DNA from: Pleurostoma richardsiae
Taxonomy: Eukaryota; Ascomycota; Sordariomycetes; Calosphaeriales; Pleurostomataceae
Direction of reading: 5' to 3'
Length of the DNA stretch: 64,000 nt
Assembly (NCBI GenBank): GCA_030052745.1
Contig: JANBVO010000059.1
Coordinates: 107,855-171,854, forward strand
Shown here: positions 48,024 to 60,800 of the stretch, piece after piece
Layout of the letters: every line of letters starts with the position of its first letter
Numbering within the stretch: the first letter of the stretch is position 1
Position numbers and translations under genes: made by a program
The notes under the pieces: generated by a model
Told to the model about the DNA's origin: nothing
What the model saw: the letters and a program-made list of their open reading frames with translations, nothing else
The model's database searches: none

Positions 48024-49796
48024 CTATCTCACCTCTCGGGAGTCCGACAGAAACAAAGCCACGTCTTCACCATCGGCGGAAACTCTCCTCAACTGCACGA
48101 TCGAGTCCGTGAATTCTCTCTCTTTTTCCGATAGAGATTCTGTGGTCTGTATCAACTTCGACCCTTCGCTCCATGATCCCCCGGTCTGCTGTGACAGTGA
48201 TCCGCCTCGGAAGCTCGCGGTGATAAGCCACTTGGGGTCCGCGATATCCAGCGCTGGGAGCATCCTCCAACCTCGTGTCCGCATCACCTCGGCTAGGAAG
48301 ACCAAGACTATGGCGATATTAATCACGGATATCGCCACGATATACGACAGCTGTCCGATCATGAGCGCCGACATGGTGACATCGCCCAGGACAACATCGG
48401 AGAGGTTGCCCACCATGAGTTGGGCGCTTGCATAGCTTGCGAGCATATCATCCGTCATAGCCGTCAGCGCATTTTGCACGCCTACAAGTGTTGCCAGTGC
48501 GCCGAGCGTGGTGCTGTTGGTGTCATTGGATGCTTGGACAGCAGACACACTGGACATCAACGCGTCGCCCACGATAGAGACGTATATATTTGTCATATCG
48601 TTGGTGATGAGCTCGAACTGCCGCATCAGCGTGCGCGTCATGTTCCTATCGGGATCAAAGTCGTCGATATTTTGGACTGGTGTCACCGAGATGTTGCGGC
48701 TGGAGATCGCGACAGTGACATTGAATAGCGTCGGAGTAAAGTCAATGGCGCATTGCATCTGGTTGAGCTGTGCGTAACTGTCACCTGCTGCGATCGCCAC
48801 GAATCGTCGGGGGCTGTCGCCGCTAAATGCTACGCCCATCGCGACAATCACGTCAGACGAGTGTCCGACATACTCGGAACTCTCTCCGCCGCCGATGCTA
48901 TCGGGCAGCTCGCCGCCGACTTCCCATATCCGCGAGTCAACCTGCTGATTGATTGCGAAGTCGCTGCTAGTATTGTACATGCAGGCAACGTGCGCTTGAT
49001 ATCCAGGCTCGGAGTATCTATAATCGGTCGCCAAGCTGAGATCGGTGATGTTCGTGTCCGTCAGTCCAGCTGGAGAACCAACCCCAAAAGACCGTCCCTC
49101 GTATGCGAACTGCGTATTGTCAATCTTAGCGTGCTTTCGGACCGAACCGTCGGCGGTCGTCGCGGATGCCGCAGAGGCAATGAGCGCACCGAGATGTTTG
49201 ATGCCAACGGAGTATGTGAAGAGGCCCTGTCTTGTTGTCACGGTTGGACCAGTTCCGCTGATCTCAGAGGGGTATTCTTTGATGAGGGTCGTGTTGCGAT
49301 AGGAAGGGACGCTGAGTGGCTGCTGAACCAGCACACTGCTCACGACTGGCGTGAGCGCACCAGTCCAAAGTGAAGACGAAATGATGCCAAAGACAGACGC
49401 AGCTAGTAGTGGCAGCAGATATGGGATCGGAACGTCAAGTTCCATTCGCGGGGTGCACAAAGCTGCCCAAGCACACAGAGTGCGCACGCGGACTGAGCAG
49501 TGCTTCGCGAGATGCAGTCGTGCGCCGTGGTTGATCAGACGACAGAGGACGCTGACGTGGATGAGGCCTAGCAGAGACGATACAAGCTGGACCGCAAGCT
49601 GAGTCGTCGCTCTGTTTTGGGTGATGTATTCGTACAGATCTCCTCCTATGGTCAAATTGCGTGCAGTCACGACAATGAGCACGATGCTGACACCGGTGGT
49701 GACGGTGAGACCCTGGAACACCGACCATTTCTGCCAGCAACCGACGGCACTCTCCTGCCCTGCCATTGCGATGCCTGACACCTTGTGATTGGGCAT
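48024..49796 (-). CDS. Fungal membrane protein with Asn-glycosylated ectodomain
   Basis: A single frame of 590 aa. Hydrophobic segments lie at about 28-47 (GLTVTTGVSIVLIVV), 68-87 (AVQLVSSLLGLIHVSVL), 127-145 (LLPLLAASVFGIISSSLW) and 500-525 (YIVAISVINIAIVLVFLAEVM). Between the third and fourth is a region of about 350 residues with many Asn-X-Ser/Thr sites, probably extracellular, and the C-terminus is a Ser/Glu-rich cytoplasmic tail. The topology of three N-terminal membrane helices, a large ectodomain, one helix and a tail is seen in many uncharacterised Pezizomycotina proteins. It is a different family from the 13.5-16.1 kb membrane protein, which has its own N-terminal signature. No function can be assigned. 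Confidence 0.75.
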   Translation of the reverse strand: MPNHKVSGIAMAGQESAVGCWQKWSVFQGLTVTTGVSIVLIVVTARNLTIGGDLYEYITQNRATTQLAVQLVSSLLGLIHVSVLCRLINHGARLHLAKHCSVRVRTLCAWAALCTPRMELDVPIPYLLPLLAASVFGIISSSLWTGALTPVVSSVLVQQPLSVPSYRNTTLIKEYPSEISGTGPTVTTRQGLFTYSVGIKHLGALIASAASATTADGSVRKHAKIDNTQFAYEGRSFGVGSPAGLTDTNITDLSLATDYRYSEPGYQAHVACMYNTSSDFAINQQVDSRIWEVGGELPDSIGGGESSEYVGHSSDVIVAMGVAFSGDSPRRFVAIAAGDSYAQLNQMQCAIDFTPTLFNVTVAISSRNISVTPVQNIDDFDPDRNMTRTLMRQFELITNDMTNIYVSIVGDALMSSVSAVQASNDTNSTTLGALATLVGVQNALTAMTDDMLASYASAQLMVGNLSDVVLGDVTMSALMIGQLSYIVAISVINIAIVLVFLAEVMRTRGWRMLPALDIADPKWLITASFRGGSLSQQTGGSWSEGSKLIQTTESLSEKEREFTDSIVQLRRVSADGEDVALFLSDSREVR

Positions 49797-51415
49797 CCGC
49801 CAGTGTCTGTTGACGTACGAATGGCTCGAGAAGGTGCATCATCATAACTCGGTCCAAAGTACCGCGGCCGGGACTGCCAACTAGTTAAGAGAGACACGGT
49901 CAAGGCATCAAGGCACACTTGCCGAGCCGCGAAACGAGCCGCAACAGCAAACAGGGCCTAGCAACCAGCTCGTCTGTATCACTTGCTGCAGGTTTCCAGC
50001 CGATAAGTGTGCATGAACCAGGGTCTGCAGCGCGTATGCAGAGGCGATTGGCTGGTAGGTGTTCCGGACCAGGACGCGGCGCTTAAGGGTGGATACGGGG
50101 ATGAGCCACACGCCCGTGAGCTGTCGCAGATCATACAATTTATACAGTGCGAATGGACGCAGGAGGCGCTGCGGCCTCTATCAGCTCGTGTGGTCTCAAC
50201 CGAAGCGACGGGGCTGTACAGATGCTGGGATATCGTAAAGGCCGGCCGCAGCGGTAGGCCGTCCTGGACGATAACCACAAAGGAGAGGTTGAGAGTCCAT
50301 CCACCTCCGTTAAATACGTTGATCTGAATCAGACCCACTACTTCCAACAGGCTTGTGTGCCTAGGTACTTAGTAGACTTACTTATCCGGGCAGATGGTTA
50401 AGGTTTGTCACGAATGAGTAGACTTCCCAAGAGATCCCGTGGTAACCATCCCTCAGGCCTTCGTATTATCTGTACGAGTTACGTGCCTAGGGAGGCTTGA
50501 TGCTGAGACCTGGAGACGATACATCGTTCGCTACCTTCTTGCCACTTCTATTCGGTATTACACAAATGAGTTATCAGAACCTCCGCACGGCCTCGGCGAC
50601 AATATAGAAGTAGCAGAAAGAGGCCGCCGGAGCCACTGCGCTTGCTGACCCTATCGGTCTCTCCTCGTTGGCCTTTGTCTGGAGGCATTGCTATTACCGC
50701 CGTCGCAGGCAACACAAAGCTAGTCAGGCATTCAGTGCGCATAGTATGGAGATAACCACTTCTCTAACATTATGCAGTTATCGAAGTTGCTTAAGTTGCG
50801 CTATCATCCCGTCCTCTTTTGACAGCTAGCTGCAGTTTCAGATACCTTGTTCCTCAATGTGACGATCTGGATCAGACCCACTCCTCTCAATAGGCTGTCT
50901 GCAGTGATGTTGTATTCCGCTTGCCCTGGCCCACACCATATTGTCTATCGACCATCGTTAGCCATGCACAGCTATTGCGATATTACCCCAGTGGCGAGCG
51001 CTGTGGTCATTACTTCGACAAGGAGCAAACATCAAGTCCTGTCAAGACCTCGCCGGCTCAAGAGACAAAGCTAAACAAAATTAGATATGCTCCAAAGTAG
51101 TCCTAAAGCTGCTTAGTTACGAAATCTTCAAAGCATATAGACGTGGAATGCAATCACACCCATGTTGAATCGCATTACCTATGCAGATGACCAATACCTC
51201 AGAGGCATATCCGTGTTGTGACAGGTGACTACGCCTGCAGGTCATCCAGTTTGGGAAATCATTCCGGGTGTACAGTGAAGTTGACAAGTCGATCCATCAG
51301 TTGATAAAAGGAAGGTAGTCCATACTAGGCGGGGTTTCTCTCAGGCCGTTTGACGTGCGTCTTTCTTTCATGAGCTCTAGGCCAAAAGTGCGGCAACACT
51401 CTCAGTCTTTAAGGC
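49797..51415. other. Intergenic, with a diverged pair of short repeats
   Basis: No supported gene. Two similar blocks of about 40 bases (50314-50354 and 50857-50897) share GATCTG-ATCAGACCCACT and flanking bases with substitutions. They could be remnants of a coding duplicate or of a mobile element. Confidence 0.4.
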
Positions 51416-52726
51416 ATGGCTACGGAGCCTACAGTCAACCTAGGTCCCGTTGTGATCTCTGGCGAAGAGGTCGAACCCCTGGTAGCGGAGTAGCCTCCAA
51501 TAGCAGACGGAACTGGCATTTAGACTCATTTCAGGTCGCTAACGACAGGTACCCCTCTCTTGGAAGTGTCGGTCACATATACCCACAAAAAGCATGGGAG
51601 AGTGACCGCTGTTACACCTTGGACGACCTGATAGGAGGTCGGATCGTCCGCGCAAAGCCTAGCGAGTTCGATCATTGATTACCGACGCGAGAACGGAAGA
51701 ACGTATCATCGGTACCATGACGGGAGTGAGATCCCCATTCCTCAGTGTGCATCCCGGACTGCAGATACATGGCTGATGAGGCCCTCTCAGAATACCAGCT
51801 TCCTAATGATGAGCGTGAGAATGCATGCTAGGTAGTATAGCCTCAGTTCTTTTCAGGTTCACAGAAAAAAGGCGTGCTCACGGCTGAAAGACCTGCAGCA
51901 CCACCTTTTTCCCATGACATTCGATGGCAAGCTAGGTCTTGCGCCACCAAATGATCAAAACTCAGACATCAAGCACGTTCTTGACTTGGGCACAGAGACA
52001 GGTGTTTGGGCAATCGACTACGCGGAGGAACACCCGGCTGCGAAGGTGAGTTCTGGTGCAGTCTTCTTTGCAGAAGTGCGCAGTACTGATGGACTAGGTT
52101 ACTGGGATCGACCTCTCTCCTAGTCAGCCGAGTTTGGATGCGTCATCTTATACTCTGTCCTGTTGTATTTGAGGCTTACTGATGAGATGAAGCGTGCCTC
52201 CAAACGAGGAATTCCTGGTGGATGACATCGACGAAGAACACTGGACGTAATCACAGCCATTTGATTATATCCACAGCAGGATGATGACATCCAGCCTTGC
52301 CAGCTGGCCGGAGTATTTGCGGAAGGTCTTCGAGTAAGGCACCGACGTCCTCATTCCGTACTGGAAATTTCACTTGACAACAGCAGAAACCTCACACCAA
52401 GTGGCTATGTGGAGCTTCAAGAGACCGATCTGTTCGTCAGGTCAGACGACGGTACATTCAAGGAAGGCCAGCCACTTTACAGGTGTCTCCAGCTTCTGCA
52501 CGACGCGTCCGTAAAGTTTGGCCGTGCATATCAAGACATTGAAAAGCTCAAGGATGTCATGGCCAAAGTAGGATTTGTGGATATCGTGGAATCGCGCTTC
52601 AAGTGGCCAACGAACACTTGGCCACGCGATAAGAAGTACGAGGAGCTTGGTGCCTGGAACAGAGAGAACATGACGAGCGGCTTAGAGGAATTCTCTATGG
52701 CTCCTCTGACAAGAGCTCATGGCTGA
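51416..52726 (+). pseudogene. Inactivated LaeA-like SAM-dependent methyltransferase
   Basis: The family pattern is readable through proposed exons: MATEPTVNLGPVVISGEE at 51416; SSIIDYRRENGRTYH near 51665-51710; LPNDEREN near 51810; then 51883-52045 (QHHLFPMTFDGKLGLAPPND, VLDLGTETGVWAIDYAEEHP, the SAM-binding motif I), intron 52046-52097, ITGIDLSPSQPS-type segment (reads VTGIDLSPSQPS), intron 52142-52192, FLVDDIDEEHW, SQPFDYIHSRMMTSSLASWPEYLRKVF, intron 52334-52383, and NLTPSGYVELQETDLF to a TGA at 52726. A TAA at 52248-52250 interrupts the frame where relatives have an aromatic residue, and the 5' third needs frame changes and has further stops. The gene is therefore probably dead. Such methyltransferases include regulators of secondary metabolism and many uncharacterised enzymes. 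Confidence 0.75.
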
Positions 52727-53012
52727 GACCCTGAGCAGGTCATTGCTTTTCTTGTTGATGTGAGAAAGGATCTAATGGATACAAGTGTACACGCTTACTG
52801 GCTGGTGTCGGTTAAAATCTCCCTGGGTATCGAGGCCTTTCTCGCTGACTGTGGTTACAGATACTCGATATACGGAAGAAAACCTGTCGCGTAATGATGG
52901 CTGAGTTGACTCCTATCACAGCAATGACAGCATCCTACGTTCTGATTCTGATTAAAAGCAGAAAGGAGTTGCTGGGCTTGAATTTTCATAGTTTTTACAT
53001 TCACACTCTCTA

Positions 53013-54483
53013 TCAATCGAGTTTAGTCACATTCATTGCCGCTACCCATGGCTTCCAGTAACTCTCAATTCCGTCAGGGTAGATCCATCCCGTCCAGTTG
53101 AAGTTTGTCAATCCCCAGGTATCGGGGACGCCTTGTGCACCCTGCCTGATCCTGTAGCTTCCAGCCAAGCTCCACATGGCCCAGCTCACACCATGTCTTT
53201 TTGTGAACGCTTGTATGCAGCTCTGCAGTGTGTCGTTGAGCATGGTTTTGTCCTGCGCGTGGCCGAACTCGGATAGTATCACTGGTGTCAAGCGCTGAGC
53301 GGACGGGCAATCACCTGTTATGTTGCAGGCAGGTGGCGGCGTCACACCGAGCGCGTTGAAGCCATTCCGATACAGCCCGGCTTCGATGATCGGACACGTT
53401 CCCGTGTCGACATCCTCGCTGGAGCCATACAGGTGCAATTCCCACACAATCTTGTCAGCCCAGGGGTGGCTGTCGAGATCAAAGTAAACGGGATCACGAC
53501 GGAGATCGTCTCTAATCGCAGTGCATTTATAGCAGGGCGCAGTCAGGAGGTTCTTCCGCGTCGTCAGTGCCGACAGATCCTGATCATACTGCATACCGGA
53601 CCAGGTGATGAGGATGCCTGAATTGGCCTCGTGGATGGCATCTGCACCGGCGCTCATGTTCCCCACAAGAGTCTCCCAGTTGTAGTAGAGATCTGTGACG
53701 TTCCACGACTCGCGCAATTCGTTCCGGAGCGACATGGATACGATGTTTGGGTGCTTCTTCGCCCAGGTCGCCACGTAAGCCAGTCCGCGGTGCCAGTTGG
53801 AAGCGTTGAAGGTCAAGTCGTCAAACCATGCGTTACCATCGGTGTGAGAGCAGCACCATTGCGCCTTGCCCACGTGGACGTCCGGGTGGATAAAGATTGC
53901 CTTCTTCGCGGCAATACTGGCGATGTCAGACCAGATCTCAAAGCGCGTTGTCTCCTTCGTCCAGCCTGGGTTTTTGGCAATGATCTCATTCGTTACTCGA
54001 GTGCCGTTAACGAAGCCGAGTGCAGTAATCATAGCCACTTCAAGAGGGACATCTTCTCCGTCGCGATCATAGACCTGGTCAATCATCTCGATGGCATAAC
54101 CCCTGCTCTGTTCAGCATTGTCCTATATTAGAACAGGAGCTGGTGTCTTACATGCGAATGAAATTGAAGCCCACACTGGCCACATCACTGAGAATCTGCT
54201 CGGCAGAGGCCCATTCTAGTCCTTCTGGGACCATAGTCTCGCCGCTTAGCGGCCAGTTGACGCCGGCCCATGTGACAGCATCGCCACGCGTGTTGACAAT
54301 ATCGCTTCCTTTTGTGCTGAACGGGCCGTAGGGCCAGGCAGCTGCAGAGCCGTTCTCAGTCCGCGCTTCAAGGTCCCGATGACCCTTCGTCCATCTACCG
54401 TCAACTGGCAACGAAGGCACCCGGACATGTTCACCCCAGACCGAGGCCGCAAGGAGCACTATAGCGGTTATGCTGCTCTTCAT
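53013..54483 (-). CDS. Secreted glycoside hydrolase family 5 enzyme
   Basis: Exons 54152-54483 and 53013-54102; 49-nt intron (GTAAGA...AGCAG, CTGAAC branch site) joining NFIRM to GYAIEMIDQVYD; 473 aa. A signal peptide (MKSSITAIVLLAASVWG) leads into the GH5 barrel: WAGVNWPLSGE, SVGFNFIRM, IFIHPDVHVGKAQWCC, IVSMSLRNELRE containing the acid/base Glu, HLYGS, VILSEFGHAQ containing the nucleophile Glu, and WAMWSLAGSYRIRQG. GH5 retaining enzymes act on beta-linked glucans, mannans or related polysaccharides; the subfamily and substrate cannot be fixed by eye. No carbohydrate-binding module is attached. Several Asn-X-Ser/Thr sites fit secretion. The start is the first ATG and is followed at once by the signal peptide. 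Confidence 0.9.
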
Positions 54484-56297
54484 CGTTGTCCAAGAAAATC
54501 ACGTTAGTTACAGACATCAACGAGAGAAAGCCAGATACAATCAGAGAAGATATACGTACGCTACAGCTTTTTAATATATCGAATGTTTCGGCTCCGGCTG
54601 CCCCGTGAATCGACCAGCTTTACGCGACGGGGCGGTTGAGAAGAGTGCCGCAAACCGTCTGCCTCGGTGCTGATGTCCCCGAAAGGCCCGGCCATTGTGG
54701 AGAAACTTGGAGAGAAACAGAACGCTCACGAGAGTGAAGCGGGGGAATATCTCCACAAACCCTCACCTGACGCCGATCTCAGCCCGATCAGGTTCACTAC
54801 CAACGCCCGGCTGTTCGGATGGCCACCGAGCGGAAAGGAACGCATGATGTCAACTGTTTCCCAATAATACGAGCAGATGAGCCGGAGTGGAGAGTTTTTC
54901 CTCTGGAGTGCTACAAGACTACAACAAGCCGGATAATACGACCTTGCCCATATTAAGGGCCAGGATTAATTGTGGGAATGCAGATTCCCTCCAAGATCCA
55001 GAAGCCCGGTTGCCACTACTATGGAATGGGTAGGACTCGTTACCGCTTTATTAGATCGAGTCATTCCATCACCGAGCGAGGCTTCCCGAGGCTGCCCGGC
55101 ACCCGGCATACGGCGCGAAGTTGATACAGTTAACCGCGCTATTGACCAGATATTTTGTCTACGTCAAATGCCAATGATAGAACAGCCCTACCCATCTCAT
55201 GCGATCACACAGGGCTAAGGGCCGGATCAAAAGCCAGGACTATGTGCTGCAGCGAGAATGTGACACTTATTTACAGTAGAATTACACCATCTTCGCTTGG
55301 ACGCAGACATGAAATGACCTATGGCGTTATCTGCTGTTTCGGTGTCAAGCCTTAATTATGTAGTTGACAAGATCAGCCATGTCTTATTACTACTGTCGAC
55401 AACCACGGCTAACGCCAGGAAAGTCGAAATTTAGAAGGTGACTTCCGGTTCCGAAGACCGCTGCTCTCGCCATTCACTGCATGACCATATCACCCGGCAA
55501 TGATACAAAAGAACAGGGAGTCTAGCGAGGGAGGTGCCGTAAGATTCGCGAGGTCATTCGGCGGCATTGGTGTGAAGTCAATATCGACAGACTTGCAACT
55601 TATCCAACGACACCATGAGAATATATTAACCCCCAACCTAGCTGCTCTGCAGTTCCAAAAGCAACTACCGAGATCGGACTTTATGTAGGGCAGTTGATAG
55701 AGTTCATCCTTGCTTATCCTTAAGCCCCCATGCGAGTAGGAGCTCCCGCGTGGTCATGCCGCAGCCGCGTCTGCAGCCCGGGACTATCCACCTCCCTGTT
55801 ACGGACGTGGTTCTAAAATAGGATCCAGCTTCGTGTCTCCTTCTGACGACGGCTTTACTGCGCCTAAGATCTACCGATGTCCTGAGGGTGACATTGCCAA
55901 GGCTGTGTGTTGCTGCCTTCAGTCAATGCTGCTTTTCTGGCCCAGTCATCCGATCCTGGATAAGCCACTGTAGCTAAAGATGGTCATCCTTGAGGATCCG
56001 ACATCCTCTTTCTGCACATATCTGGTTGGTGCTGCATGCAACACAGGTACTACTTGAATGAGTTAGGAAGTTCGATAGTTACGGTTGGGCATGGTTGGAT
56101 GCAGATGGCATGATGACAAGAGGATGAGAAACCTCGTCGGGAATACACGGCGAGCGTAAGAGCCCAGCGTCGTCGAGTATATAAGAGTGGCATTGTTCCC
56201 CGTAAGATCTGGACAGAATGAAGATACTGGAGTTAAACAGAACAACGCACTTCTACGCATCCAATACCACGCCTCCTGAGCCTAGAGTTTAAACAGG
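54484..56297. other. Divergent promoter region between GH5 and subtilase genes
   Basis: No supported gene in about 1.8 kb. AT-rich sequence with ATATATTAAAA lies near 54570-54585 upstream of the GH5 start, and a TATA box lies upstream of the protease gene. Other open frames here are short and featureless. Confidence 0.5.
56178..56185 (+). promoter_or_regulatory. TATA box of the subtilase gene
   Basis: TATATAAG, about 113 bases upstream of the protease ATG, in a position usual for fungal secreted-protein genes. Confidence 0.55.
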
Positions 56298-57646
<1,349 letters not shown>

Positions 57647-57845
57647 GGTAGGGAAGAGCAAGATATTGTGGAATTTGTGGGGTTTTCGTTCCCGATTCCC
57701 TATTTCCTTGCATATGACTTTACATCGTTCTTAGACTCTACCCCTCTCTTCGAGTCCTTAAGTTACTGATAGACCTCTTTTCTCCCAATTATACGAATGA
57801 TTACCATCTAGCTAGCGTTTACATTCCCAGTCCACTGGTAACCTG

Positions 57846-60800
57846 TTATGTATGCCCGAATCCCCATGGGAAGACAAACGTTCTCTGACCCGCTGTAATC
57901 ACAAACTTGTTCACGAAGCTTACCTGATTCCACTCTCTAGCCCCACGGTGTCTTGGGGGCTCCCATGATTGTACGCAGTACCAGTCCGTTGTGTAGGGAA
58001 GAGCAAGCCTTCTTTGGAGCCTCATACTCCCAACTGTCTCCTTCATATCCGGAATAGATCCAGTTCTCTTGCCATCTGCATCCATGGCGACTCTTCCTAG
58101 AGCAGCTCTTGCCTCATCAGCTTCTGACTGCTGAATATCGTCATCACTCTCCATTGATGTCTTCTCAAACAGAAACACAGCACGCTCCAAACTTTCCTTA
58201 GAGTCGCCAATGCGGTCCAGCTTCTCCTCAACTAGGCCAATCCGGAATAGGCTGCGTGCGGTATGACGATAGACCATCTCTCGATCTTTGTCCTTGTCTG
58301 TCTCAAGGATTATCGGCTTTAGGGCACCGACTGCAACCTCAAGCTGCTGAAGCATGTCGCCTTGGCGATTTGTAGCCTCATAGCATAGCGCTAGCTGGAC
58401 GTGTAGGTCAAATATCCGTTGCTGCCGGGCGTCATCGACCTGACCAAGGCTGAAAGGAGCCGCTTCCTGGTAGTCCTTGGACGAGATGCGCGTGATGGCG
58501 GCCTTGAAAAGGCGAATAGCTTTGGCGAAGTCGCCCTTGATGACGTGAACGTAACCGATGCTTAACGCTCTTGAGACAAGTTGTTCTTGTGAAAAAGCGA
58601 CCTCGTAAGCGGACAAGCTTCTTTCGGTATCTCCAAGCCCGAGATACGCCGCGCCGATGTCTTCGTATATCCACTTATTGTCTGTCTTCTCAGTGTACTT
58701 CTCAAATTGCTCCAGAGCTTCCTTCCAGAGCCTCTGGCACATGAAAGCCTCCCCCAGCTCTTTGTAGTACTCGGCAGCGTGGTCGGGATCTTCGATAGCG
58801 CCCTGGTTTAAGATGACGGTAATAGGGGGCCAAACACACAGAGATCTGAGCTCATGGGCGATCTTGCGGATCCGCTCGCCGTATCGAGCGGTGTTTTCTG
58901 GGTCTTTGGAGATAGCGGTACGGTATGCCTGCCATTCCTGCTGTCTCGCACCTCCACGGCCATACGTCTCGGCGAGCTTCTCCCAATAGACAGTCCCGGC
59001 CTTCGGGTGGCATTTTGCTGCCTCTTCGTATATTGCAACCATGCGGTTTCCGTCGCCTCGAGATTCAAAGATCGCAGCCATTGCATCCCAATACTGCGGC
59101 GCATTATCCTCTGAAGCTCTCTGGAGTCCATCTTTGAAAGCTTCGACGGCGCCTTCGAGGTCGTCTGCGTCCCGCTTCATCTTTGACCTCAGTTTCGACA
59201 ACTCGAACATGCCGGATGGATGTTTCTTGGTGTCCGCTTTAACAGCCCTCTCCAAGTTCTCTAAGGCCTTGGCAATTTCATCATGTTTCAGGTAGTAAGC
59301 AGCCAACCCTTCGTATAAGTGCCAGCAATCCGAGCACTCATCCAATGCTTCTTCGAATTGGGACACACACTGCTCAGAATCGATGAGCGCTAAAGCAATG
59401 GCGTAATTTCCCACATGTACGGCATTGTCCTGATCAATTCCCCCTTCTAGTGCAGCCTTCTTGATGCTGTCAATGGAAGGCCGGGGACACCCATTCGTGA
59501 CGTACCGTGACTTCCAGCCCTTCTCCTTGATAAGCTGTGGCGATAAGGCGACGTGATCCATGGCGTAGTCCAGCGCGCTGGCTGCTCTCACAACCCACTC
59601 CGCCGTGTCCAGCTCTCTCCAGTTCGTGCTCAGCCAGACATGCCGGAACGTCGAACACAGCTCTTTCGTAAAGTCGCCCGGTTTCAGGACTGACTCGACC
59701 CAGATCCTTTCTGATCCGGAAAATGAGCCGTCCTGTTCAAGCTTTTGCCATTCTGACCGCAGGAATTCCACAATCAGATTGTGAAATGAGGCAACTAGCG
59801 TATCGAGTTGATACTTTTCCCGTGAATCGAAAACGTAGTCGCGCAACCACGCTTCTACCACCATTTTTGAATCGCATAATCGATAGAGATCCTGGAGAAT
59901 CTGCCGCCTCCCTTCGTAAGAAACATCGTCACCGCTCTTGAAAACCTCGCTGAGGTGGTCTAGCCAGTATTTCACCGCATAATCTCGCAGAGTACCAAAC
60001 TGCTCGCTCTTCGGTTCGAGGAGGCAACCGATACAACCTCTCAAGACTTGAGCATGAGAAGCAGCTGCCTCAACGCAATTGTCTGCTGAGGAGTCTCTGC
60101 TCGTAATGAAGGACCGGAAGGTCTCGTGCCCGATGTAGATGGTGGCCGGCCAGGTAGGCGTTTTCTTGAGGATCATCCCGCAGTCGTTCTCAATGAAGTC
60201 CTCGATGTCGAAGACGCTGTCCTCGAGGATGAGGCCAACAGCGATCTCGACCTCCGCCAGTGTCATGGGGCGCATGCTGCACAGCACACATCTGAATACA
60301 GTCAGCGCCAATGTCAGGCGGTCCCTGGATTCGAGCCGTTGAAGCACTTGTTTGTAGACGCCCTCAAGGTCTCTCGGGAGAGTTTCGATCACTTGCTGGA
60401 AGTCCCGGGCGGATGTCTTGCGCTTTAGAGTGTCTAGCACAAGCTTGACCCACAGGAAGTTTCCCTGAGATTTCTCGGTCAGGAACTCTGAGGCGTTCAG
60501 ATCAAGTTTCTCAAATCCTTTCTGCAGCGTCTTAGACCTGCTGAGGCAATGCGCGATATAAAGTTGTAGATCTGCCCGACTGTCTTCGTAACCAATATCC
60601 CTCCTGGTGCCAAGGCTCAAGCCACTTGAGATTTCGCAGGTGATCCGGCTAGTGACAAGAAGCTTCAATGAGAGGCTAGATAGGCTAGTGAGGAGCTTCT
60701 CCATGCCATCTTCGTCTCCCGGGCTGCATTCGTCGAGACCATCGAGAATCACGAAGGTATCTTTCTTTGTTCCCTGAAGTGGATCGCGGAATAGTTTCTG

